16,324 nt of DNA, from NCBI GenBank assembly GCA_030625285.1, contig DAOURC010000006.1, positions 1 to 16,324 of the forward strand, read 5' to 3'. The notes below the pieces were generated by a model. That model saw nothing but the letters and a program-made list of their open reading frames with translations. It ran no database searches and was not told the origin of the DNA. The first letter of the stretch is position 1. The number at the start of each line of letters is the position of its first letter. The position numbers and the translations under genes are program-made. The DNA is from Eubacteriales bacterium. Its GTDB lineage: Bacteria; Bacillota; Clostridia; Peptostreptococcales; Acidaminobacteraceae. Shown piece by piece: positions 7,599-14,013 of the stretch.

Positions 7599-8441
7599 AT
7601 GAAGATAAGTACAATATCTATAGTTTTGTTAATAGGAGTACTATTAAGCATTCCTGTTTTTTCGCAGTCTACAATTAGACCGTTTTATGAAGCGATGCTG
7701 GATAGAGGGAAGATTCAAGCAATTAAAGATTTTATAATCTACTATGGAAATCTAGATGTAAAAACGATTGAAAAATTATCTAAATATGATGTAGTAATTA
7801 TTGAACCTAGAAGCGCTGGCAAAAATCAAATTTTATCATTAAAAGAAAAAGGAACAAAGGTATATGGATATTTATCTGTAGTTGAACAAAATGAGAATAA
7901 TTTGGAATTCGTTTCATTAAAAGATGATTGGTTTTATAAAGTTAATGGAGATACAGTAAGAAACGATCAATGGGAATCTTGGTATATGGACTTATCGGTC
8001 GATGGATATAGACGTTTTTTAATAGAGCAAATTTATCTACATGTCGTAGATAAAAATCTTGATGGCGTTTTTATTGATACAGTAGGCGATATTGAAGAAT
8101 TTTCATTTTTGGAGAATGAAAAAGTAGCCATGACAAATGGATATGTAGATTTATTAAAAGATATAAAAATCAACTATGAAGATGTTTCGATTATTCAAAA
8201 CTGGGGATTTAATATTGCAAAAGAATATTCAAAGGATTATATTGACGGAATTATGTGGGAAGGATTTAACCTTAGTCTTCTAAAAGAAGATAAGTGGTCT
8301 AAAAATAGATTTGAAGAAATCAAAGAGATGAATATTGATTTCTATATGGTATCTCCAATAAAAGAACCTGTTGATAAAGTGGTTTTTAATAAAGATGTAT
8401 ATAGATATTATAGAAATATAGATATTTATGATGAATATTAA
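7599..8441 (+). CDS. Secreted GH114 glycoside hydrolase, PelA hydrolase-domain type
   Basis: Exported enzyme resembling endo-alpha-1,4-polygalactosaminidases (GH114), the family of the N-terminal hydrolase domain of Pseudomonas PelA. It would cut Pel polymer during synthesis, release or dispersal. Of 280 residues, the first 24 form a signal peptide ending near VFSQS. The rest follows the TIM-barrel pattern: YYG (48-50), VVIIEP (65-70), VYGYLSVVE (88-96), a WYMDLS strand (128-133), DGVFIDT (155-161), IIQNW (198-202) and DGIMWEGF (216-223). D160 and E221 are the likely catalytic acids, by position matching D160 and E218 of P. aeruginosa PelA. AGAAGG lies eight bases before the ATG and the gap from pelG is 17 bases, so it belongs to the pel operon. 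No membrane or wall anchor is seen after the signal peptide. The C-terminus is rather short, but there is no clear sign of truncation. Confidence 0.82.
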   Translation: MKISTISIVLLIGVLLSIPVFSQSTIRPFYEAMLDRGKIQAIKDFIIYYGNLDVKTIEKLSKYDVVIIEPRSAGKNQILSLKEKGTKVYGYLSVVEQNENNLEFVSLKDDWFYKVNGDTVRNDQWESWYMDLSVDGYRRFLIEQIYLHVVDKNLDGVFIDTVGDIEEFSFLENEKVAMTNGYVDLLKDIKINYEDVSIIQNWGFNIAKEYSKDYIDGIMWEGFNLSLLKEDKWSKNRFEEIKEMNIDFYMVSPIKEPVDKVVFNKDVYRYYRNIDIYDEY

Positions 8442-8579
8442 GTATAATCGGAAAAATTCTTTGGTTACGAAGAGCTGTTTTGTTTGTGTTAAACATAGAT
8501 AAAACTGTATACTATTTGAATATAATAGCATCGTATGATCGATATTTTTTTGAAGTCTTCTGCACTTCGTATCTCTCGT
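8442..8579. other. Gene-free spacer after the pel operon
   Basis: AT-rich sequence with no supported gene. A weak four-base stem ATCG (8530-8533)/CGAT (8540-8543) is followed by seven T (8545-8551) and might end some pel transcripts. The stretch probably includes decayed transposon DNA next to the transposase remnant, but I could not align it to anything. Confidence 0.4.
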
Positions 8580-8750
8580 TCTATATTTCTCTTTTCCAAC
8601 TAAAGAGTATAATTCTTTCGCTAAATCATAAATAAAATCAAAGATAAAAGCTTTCTCAATTTTTCTTAACAGCTGGTTTTTTTCTACCATATCATCTAAT
8701 GAGATAAATGCAATTTGTTCGCTATCTTCTACTGATTTTTTGCCCATCAT
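8580..8750 (-). pseudogene. N-terminal remnant of an IS1182-type transposase
   Basis: On the reverse strand a start (ATG ATG, 8745-8750) with a strong GGGAGGAG binding site leads into about 55 residues. The segment QIAFISLDDMVEKNQLLRKI, followed by FIYDLAKELYS, is the typical beginning of IS1182-family DDE transposases. After that point the expected continuation (a GRPS segment and the first catalytic aspartate region) is missing. The frame runs on as low-complexity residues into the complement of the hydrolase gene, so this is a broken copy lacking the whole catalytic core. The intact binding site and start suggest the decay is not ancient. The family name is from memory of the N-terminal motif and is fairly secure. 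The breakpoint near 8580-8600 is approximate. Confidence 0.7.
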
Positions 8751-8808
8751 AGATACTCCTCCCTTAATATATATAATTCGACAAGAGTTCTTAAAAATTT
8801 TCGAGCAA

Positions 8809-8834
8809 AAGAAACTCAATTTCTTGAGTTTCTT
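8809..8834. repeat. Perfect 11-bp hairpin upstream of the transposase remnant
   Basis: AAGAAACTCAA (8809-8819) and TTGAGTTTCTT (8824-8834) flank a four-base loop. It lies about 60 bases upstream of the reverse-strand transposase start. Insertion sequences often carry such a stem inside the end to block transcription or translation entering from outside. That role here is inference. Confidence 0.6.
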
Positions 8835-8846
8835 GTTTACAGTCTG

Positions 8847-8882
8847 GAGTTATGTCGTTGTATTCGACATAACTCTTTTTTT
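8847..8882 (+). terminator. Intrinsic terminator, near-copy of the hairpin at 301-337
   Basis: Stem GAGTTATGTCG (8847-8857) and CGACATAACTC (8865-8875), loop TTGTATT, then seven T (8876-8882). The T-run makes it a plus-strand terminator, so it would end transcription coming from the pel operon across the transposon scar. The last T residues overlap the stop codon of the reverse-strand gene. Stem and loop are nearly identical to the hairpin at 301-337. Confidence 0.8.
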
Positions 8883-9309
8883 ATTCTGGGAATAGTGTGA
8901 AAGCCAATATTATCAGTATGATAAAAAGAAAAGTTCCTGAATAGAACAAGGGCTTTGTTAGAGAATATTTAAAATCTTTATACAAATAATTATCTTTTAA
9001 ATAGTTATCAATATTTTTTTCATCGTCGATTGAATGCTCGCTCATTAAACTAAACCGATAATTCTTCGATAAAACGACTCTAAAGTGTTTTATTGAATAA
9101 AGGTACAAATTAAACATTTTTTGTTCTGTTATAAACATAAAAGAACCGACTATAAATACAATCGTTGTCAATATCGATAGAATATTATAGTAAGCAAAGA
9201 AAAATGGTGTATTGAAGCCAGTGAAAATTTTACCGATCATAACAATAATAAAACTGATAAAAAGAATTAATAATGAAGGAATAATTAAGTTTTTTGTAAG
9301 ATTTTTCAT
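8881..9309 (-). CDS. Small three-helix membrane protein, possibly DUF3899
   Basis: A 142-residue hypothetical membrane protein. Two hydrophobic helices sit near the N-terminus (about 9-27 and 36-62). A charged central cytoplasmic-type stretch (about 66-115) follows and a third helix closes the protein (about 122-139). The layout resembles DUF3899 membrane proteins, but I cannot confirm this and no function is known. The ATG has GAGG six bases upstream, and a good promoter is seen further upstream (9348-9375), so the gene looks real and transcribed alone. It faces the transposon remnant, and its stop codon overlaps the T-run of the terminator on the other strand. There is no evidence linking it to the Pel or Opp systems. 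Confidence 0.65.
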   Translation of the reverse strand: MKNLTKNLIIPSLLILFISFIIVMIGKIFTGFNTPFFFAYYNILSILTTIVFIVGSFMFITEQKMFNLYLYSIKHFRVVLSKNYRFSLMSEHSIDDEKNIDNYLKDNYLYKDFKYSLTKPLFYSGTFLFIILIILAFTLFPE

Positions 9310-9347
9310 AGAACACCTCGAATAATTGTATTTTGCAACTACAATAT

Positions 9348-9375
9348 ATTATAAATGATTATGATATAAATACAA
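9348..9375 (-). promoter_or_regulatory. Sigma-A-type promoter for the reverse-strand membrane protein
   Basis: On the reverse strand TTGTAT (9375-9370) is followed after 16 bases by a perfect TATAAT (9353-9348). Transcription would start near 9340, about 30 bases before the ATG. Confidence 0.55.
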
Positions 9376-9438
9376 AATAATTACAATTTGTTAACAATAT
9401 AAAATTATTAATATGTATAAAAACAAGTCTAGATGATG

Positions 9439-9484
9439 TATAATGAGTTTAAGTTGTTTGAATGTTTAGTCAATTAACGTTCAA
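9439..9484 (+). promoter_or_regulatory. Candidate oppA promoter and operator-like inverted repeat
   Basis: A perfect TATAAT lies at 9439-9444 with only a poor -35 box (TGTATA at 9414-9419, 19-base spacer). Downstream, 9458-9484 forms an imperfect 27-base inverted repeat with arms TTGAATGTTTAGT and ATTAACGTTCAA. If transcription begins near 9451 this repeat lies in the first part of the mRNA and may be an operator. I do not recognise it as a CodY or CcpA site. Confidence 0.35.
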
Positions 9485-9547
9485 ATGCACAATAAACCTA
9501 TATTACATATGTAATAAAATGGGTTAAATATTTATAGGGGGGTTATT

Positions 9548-11491
9548 ATGAAGAAATTTGTGTCGTTATTACTTATACTTGCTATGATATTCACGTTGAC
9601 AGCATGTAAATCTGAAGAGGTGATCGTTGAGCCTTCAGACCCAGGTACAGAGCCAACAGAACCAGCGGATCCTGTAGTTGAGAAAAAAGTTCTTAATTTA
9701 ATTGAGAGCAGCAACATTCCAAAACTTGTAACATGGCAAGCAACAGACTCGGTATCTTTCTTGATACTTGGTAACATTAATGCAGGCTTATTTACATTAG
9801 GAGAGAACGGTGTTCCTGTTCTTGATATGGCGAAATCATATGAGGCTTCTGCTGATGGATTAACTTATACTTTCCATTTAAGAGAAGGTATTCAGTGGGC
9901 TGACAATACTGGTGAAGCTTATGCTGAAGTTACTGCTAACGATTTTGATTATGCTTGGAGAAAATTATTGGATCCTGCTGAAGCAGCTCAATATTCATTC
10001 ATGCTTCAAACTGCAGGTATCGTTAATGCAGGAGATTCAGTTGCGTTAAGTTCAGAGCTTATAACTTATGAGCAAACGTTGAAAGAGTATCAATCTCTAA
10101 AATTAGAAGATTTTAAAGAAGAAGATGGAAAAACTGCACAAGAGCAATATAATACAGCTAAAGCTGATTTAGAAGGAACTATTGCTGATTATGAAGGTGG
10201 TTTCACAGAAACATATGGTTCTTTAGGAATGGCTTATACAGCACTTGATGAATTAATTGCTAATTTAGGAATCGAAGTAGTTGATGATTATACATTTGTT
10301 GTACATTTATCAAATCCAGTTCCTTACTTTGTTGACTTGATGGCATTCCCATCATTCTTCCCTGCAAATGAAGCATTTGTAACGGAAAAAGGCGACAAAT
10401 ATGGTAAGAACGTAGACGCTTTCTTATACAATGGACCATTTGTATTCAAGGAGTGGAAACTTTCTGAAAGACATTATTTAGTTAAAAATGATTTATACTG
10501 GGATGCTTCAAATGTAGCTCTTGATGAAATAGACTACAGAGTTATTGAAGGCGTTTCAAATGATACAGTTGTTCAAATGTATTTGGACGGCGAAATCATG
10601 ACTGCTGGTTTATCTGGCGAAAATGTTGAAAAATACGGAAACAGACCTGATGCAACTCCAAGAGAAGATACTGTATTATTCTACTTAGAGATGAATCAAG
10701 CAAATGGTAAACTTACTCCAGATAAAGTATTATTATCTGATTCAAATGTAAGAAAAGCTATCAACATGGGATTAGACAAGACATATATTACTGACGTTAT
10801 ATTTGCTAATGGTTCTTTACCAGCGGATTACTTTGTACCTAGAGGATTCCAAGGTTCTGCTAATCATGAAAACAAAGACTTCAGAGAAGTTGCTGAAGAT
10901 ATGTTTGGTGGATTAGAAGGATACAACGCTTATAATCCTACACAAGCTACAGAATTATGGAATGCAGCTTTAACTGACCAAGGTAGAGATTTAGTAGAAT
11001 TTGAATTGATTACTTACCAAGGTGAAACTTCTGGTAAAGTAGCTACACATATTAAAAATGAATTAGAAAAGAATTTACCTGGATTAACAGTAAATATTAT
11101 TGCATTACCGTTTTCTGAGAAATTATTAAGATCAAAAACTGGCGATTTTGAATTGAATTATGCTGGTTGGGGTCCTGATTATCCAGACGCTATGACTTGG
11201 ATGGATATGTGGATTACTGATGGAGATTATAACTCTGGTAAATATGCTAATGCTGATTACGATGCTGTTATCGAAGCAACTAAATCAGGTGAGTTAACTG
11301 CTCCTGATAAAGCTAAAGATCGTTTTGAAGCTTTAGTTCAACTTGAAAAAGTTTTACTTGAAGATGATCAAGTTATAGTTCCATTATATCAACGTGCTGG
11401 AATTGCACTTAGAGATCCTGCATTACAAAATTGGTTCCCACAATCATTTGGACCAGATTATTTATTCAAGTGGGTAGACATAGCTAAATAG
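9548..11491 (+). CDS. oppA: Oligopeptide-binding lipoprotein OppA (enlarged)
   Basis: Extracellular peptide receptor of the ABC importer encoded downstream (SBP family 5), anchored to the membrane by a lipid. Residues 1-19 are a lipoprotein signal peptide with lipobox LTAC and C20 as the modified cysteine. A Pro/Glu/Thr-rich linker (about 27-43) precedes the two-lobed binding domain. The C-terminal signature GWGPDYPDAMTW (540-551) is typical of OppA. At 647 residues it is about 100 longer than B. subtilis OppA. The extra length is mostly a helical, charged, possibly coiled-coil insertion at about 162-241. AGGGGGG lies five bases before the ATG. Codon use is more regular (GCT, GGT, TTA) than in the pel genes, fitting high expression. 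A hairpin follows the gene, so OppA is probably made in excess of the permease. Peptide specificity cannot be read from the sequence. Confidence 0.92.
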   Translation: MKKFVSLLLILAMIFTLTACKSEEVIVEPSDPGTEPTEPADPVVEKKVLNLIESSNIPKLVTWQATDSVSFLILGNINAGLFTLGENGVPVLDMAKSYEASADGLTYTFHLREGIQWADNTGEAYAEVTANDFDYAWRKLLDPAEAAQYSFMLQTAGIVNAGDSVALSSELITYEQTLKEYQSLKLEDFKEEDGKTAQEQYNTAKADLEGTIADYEGGFTETYGSLGMAYTALDELIANLGIEVVDDYTFVVHLSNPVPYFVDLMAFPSFFPANEAFVTEKGDKYGKNVDAFLYNGPFVFKEWKLSERHYLVKNDLYWDASNVALDEIDYRVIEGVSNDTVVQMYLDGEIMTAGLSGENVEKYGNRPDATPREDTVLFYLEMNQANGKLTPDKVLLSDSNVRKAINMGLDKTYITDVIFANGSLPADYFVPRGFQGSANHENKDFREVAEDMFGGLEGYNAYNPTQATELWNAALTDQGRDLVEFELITYQGETSGKVATHIKNELEKNLPGLTVNIIALPFSEKLLRSKTGDFELNYAGWGPDYPDAMTWMDMWITDGDYNSGKYANADYDAVIEATKSGELTAPDKAKDRFEALVQLEKVLLEDDQVIVPLYQRAGIALRDPALQNWFPQSFGPDYLFKWVDIAK

Positions 11492-11532
11492 AGTACTTTG
11501 TTAAGTAAATGTAACAAACAGTAGAATAAAAT

Positions 11533-11566
11533 GTCTTGGTGAGTATAAAAACTTACCAAGACTTTT
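11533..11566 (+). terminator. Hairpin between oppA and oppB (partial terminator or 3' stabiliser)
   Basis: GTCTTGGTGAGT (11533-11544) pairs with ACTTACCAAGAC (11551-11562), including one G-U pair, around loop ATAAAA. Only four T follow (11563-11566), so termination is probably incomplete. Such an element would raise oppA mRNA over oppBCDF, as the binding protein is needed in excess. Confidence 0.65.
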
Positions 11567-11602
11567 ATCACTAAGAATAAATAATTGATTGGGGCGTTAT
11601 AA

Positions 11603-12562
11603 ATGGTTAGATATACAATACAAAGAATTGCGTTAATTGTTTTAACATTATTCTTGATATTGACGATTAACTTTTTTTTACTAAGACTTATGCCAGGAAC
11701 TCCTTTTGATAATCCCAAAATTACGCAAGCACAAAAAGAGCTTATGATGAGAAAATATAATCTAAATGATCCTCCTTTTGTACAATATACAAGATATCTT
11801 AAAGGCGTTTTACATGGAGATATGGGTGTGTCTTTCAAATTACAAGATCAACCTGTTACAGAATTAATACTTTCTAAATTACCACATACAGTGAAAATAG
11901 GTGCTCAAGCACTGGCGTTTGGAGTCATTGTAGGAATAATATTTGGGGCTTTAGCCGCCATATATAGGAATTCCGGCATTGATCACGCAGTCACCATATT
12001 AGGTGTACTCGGGGTGTCCATTCCTTCGTTTGTGTTAGCTGCGTTTTTCCAATATTTTTTATGTGCAAAATTAGGGTGGTTTCCATTCTTATATAGTCCA
12101 GTAAATCTAGACAAGGGAATCACACTTTGGAAATCGTTTTATTCGACAATATTACCATCGTTTTCATTGGCGTTATTCGTCATATCATCAACTATGAGAT
12201 ATATGAGATCTGAATTAGTTGAGGTTTTAAATAGTGATTATATTTTATTAGCGAGAGCTAAAGGATTAAATAAATCGCAGGTTATAGTTAGGCATGCTTT
12301 AAGAAATGCCATGATTCCAGTTGTAACAATAATAGCACCGATGGCAATCGGACTTATGACTGGTTCGTTAATTATAGAAAGATTTTATGGAGTTCCAGGA
12401 TTATCATCACTTATGGTCAATGCTGTAAATACAAATGATTATTTTCTTATTCTCGGTGTAAACATGTTTTATAGTTTATTATTTATAGTAGTAGTACTTA
12501 TAGTAGATTTACTTTATGGAATAATAGACCCTAGAATTAGATTAAAGGGTGGTGAAGCATAA
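11603..12562 (+). CDS. oppB: Oligopeptide ABC transporter permease OppB
   Basis: One of the two membrane subunits forming the peptide import channel. The 319 residues show the usual six helices, the first at about 9-29, and a long extracytoplasmic segment before the second helix that contains the common HGDMGVS motif (71-77). The EAA loop that docks onto the ATPase is at about 212-240 (DYILLARAKGL followed by HALRNAMIPV). The protein ends in the family-typical IIDPRIRLKGG. Length agrees with B. subtilis OppB (about 310), in contrast to its enlarged partner OppC. The ATG has a plain GGGG binding site about eight bases upstream. The gene lies 111 bases after oppA, with the intervening hairpin described separately, and its stop is two bases short of the oppC start. 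Confidence 0.95.
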   Translation: MVRYTIQRIALIVLTLFLILTINFFLLRLMPGTPFDNPKITQAQKELMMRKYNLNDPPFVQYTRYLKGVLHGDMGVSFKLQDQPVTELILSKLPHTVKIGAQALAFGVIVGIIFGALAAIYRNSGIDHAVTILGVLGVSIPSFVLAAFFQYFLCAKLGWFPFLYSPVNLDKGITLWKSFYSTILPSFSLALFVISSTMRYMRSELVEVLNSDYILLARAKGLNKSQVIVRHALRNAMIPVVTIIAPMAIGLMTGSLIIERFYGVPGLSSLMVNAVNTNDYFLILGVNMFYSLLFIVVVLIVDLLYGIIDPRIRLKGGEA

Positions 12563-12563
12563 A

Positions 12564-13994
12564 ATGAATATTTCAAAGGGAAAATTCGTTTTTACAAAAA
12601 GCGATACTGCAGCTGCAGAAAAACTATCAGCTGTAAGTTTGTCATTTTGGCAAGATGCTTGGAGAAGACTTAAGTTAAATAAAGCTGCAATGTTTGGTCT
12701 AGGGATACTTATAATAATATTACTTGTTGCTATTATTGCACCGACAAGAATGGTAAATCAAAAGAATGAAGACGGAACAGTTTATAAATATGATGCGGCA
12801 CCAATTATTTTAGATGAAGATGGCGTGGAAATTGCAAAAGAAAGACTTGCATTTTTACCTCCAAGAGTACCAGGGTTAGAGAAAATAGGTATCTTTGATG
12901 GAGTTGCTCAAATAGAAATTGGATCATATGACTTAGTGATAGGTGTTTTACCTAAAACAATAGAATTCAATGATTTAAGAAAAATCACAAACAAGCAAGC
13001 CTTGATTGATAAATTAGGAATACCTTATCATCCGTATGATATTAATTTTAAAAGTGTTTATGAAGATGAAAATGATGTATTGATGGCGGATATCATAATT
13101 GTCAAAACTGGTGAAGAAGTAACTATTACTTTTGATGAACTCTCAAGTGAATATACTAAATATCAGCAAGGGAATTTTGAATTTGTTAAATCAACTATTG
13201 ATAAATACGGCATAGAAATGATTAAAATAAAAGCGGATTATTATGAAATAAAAAATATAAAGAATTTATATTTTTGGTTTGGAACAGATAAACTTGCTTT
13301 AGATATCTGGACTAGAGTATGGATAGGTGTAAGGGTATCATTGATCATCGCCTTTGCATCACTTATTATAGATTTTACATTAGGTATCATATATGGAACA
13401 ATAGCTGGTTTTTATGGCGGGAGAATGCTAGATACTGTTATGATGAGATTTACAGAAATCATAGGAAGTATACCGGCGCTTGTGCTGATGATTATTTTCC
13501 TAGCTATTCAAGACCCGATAAGTGCTGCGATCAACTCGATTTCACCAGTGCCTCTAACCGTTCCTGTAATACGATTGATTATATTGATCTTGGCGATGAG
13601 TTTAACTGGATGGATTGGTGTAGCAAGAGTTGTACGTGCTCAAATTTTAAAACTTAGAGATTTGGAGTATGTTTTAGCATCTAGAACATTGGGAGCTTCA
13701 AAAGCAAGATTGATGACAAAACATTTATTCCCAAATATTATTGGACAAATTGTTGTAATGGCTACATTCACTATACCAGGTGCAATATTCTATGAAGCAT
13801 TCTTGACTTTCATAGGTTTAGGGTTGCCGATACCTATGGCATCACTTGGTGTTTTGGTAAAAGATGGTTATGAAGCTATTCAAACAATACCTGAAATGTT
13901 ACTTATACCTGCACTTATAATGGTTATGCTGATGTTATCTATTAATTTACTTGCAAATGGATTAAGAGATGCATTAGACCCACGCATGAGATAA
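12564..13994 (+). CDS. oppC: Oligopeptide ABC transporter permease OppC with large extracytoplasmic insertion
   Basis: Second membrane subunit of the peptide importer. The 476 residues begin with an OppC-type cytoplasmic tail and first helix (about 42-60). Residues 61-236 then form a large soluble domain outside the membrane that includes the segment FLPPRVPGLEKIGI. The classical permease continues from FGTDKLALDIWTR (239-251) with five helices and the EAA loop (368-391, TLGASKARLMTKHLFPN at its core), ending LDPRMR. B. subtilis OppC has about 305 residues, so the insertion accounts for the difference. Similar long OppC proteins occur in other Clostridia and related groups as far as I recall. 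The start is ATG 12564 with GGTG nine bases before it. A GTG at 12549, inside oppB, would add five residues and is less likely. Confidence 0.92.
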   Translation: MNISKGKFVFTKSDTAAAEKLSAVSLSFWQDAWRRLKLNKAAMFGLGILIIILLVAIIAPTRMVNQKNEDGTVYKYDAAPIILDEDGVEIAKERLAFLPPRVPGLEKIGIFDGVAQIEIGSYDLVIGVLPKTIEFNDLRKITNKQALIDKLGIPYHPYDINFKSVYEDENDVLMADIIIVKTGEEVTITFDELSSEYTKYQQGNFEFVKSTIDKYGIEMIKIKADYYEIKNIKNLYFWFGTDKLALDIWTRVWIGVRVSLIIAFASLIIDFTLGIIYGTIAGFYGGRMLDTVMMRFTEIIGSIPALVLMIIFLAIQDPISAAINSISPVPLTVPVIRLIILILAMSLTGWIGVARVVRAQILKLRDLEYVLASRTLGASKARLMTKHLFPNIIGQIVVMATFTIPGAIFYEAFLTFIGLGLPIPMASLGVLVKDGYEAIQTIPEMLLIPALIMVMLMLSINLLANGLRDALDPRMR

Positions 13995-14013
13995 TCGAAA
14001 GGAGAATGGAAAG

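Larger units (their letters stand above)
8502..8845 (-). mobile_element. Possible deletion derivative of an IS1182-like element
   Basis: The transposase remnant, its upstream hairpin and the segment AGACTGTAAACAAG (reverse strand, 8845 to 8832) together look like the left end of an insertion sequence. A partly similar segment, AAACTGTATACTAT, reads inward on the plus strand at 8502-8515 (about 10 of 14 positions agree) and could be the right terminal repeat. In AT-rich DNA that level of match can arise by chance, so the boundaries are tentative. Confidence 0.3.

Noticed and set aside
7496..7678. 60-residue plus-strand frame bridging pelG and the hydrolase gene
   Set aside because: It overlaps both real genes in another frame and has no binding site or conserved content.
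8280..8580. Continuation of the reverse-strand transposase frame as a 179-residue protein
   Set aside because: The downstream residues are low-complexity Ile/Phe/Tyr-rich, overlap the hydrolase gene and show no transposase motif. The upstream 23 residues before the ATG pair are also preceded by no binding site.
9532..9777. Reverse-strand open frame over the oppA start
   Set aside because: It is a shadow of the oppA signal peptide and linker, with Ser/Gly-rich low-complexity translation and no independent support.
13319..13657. 112-residue open frame inside oppC
   Set aside because: It is a shifted-frame shadow of the permease coding sequence, with no binding site and no recognisable domain.
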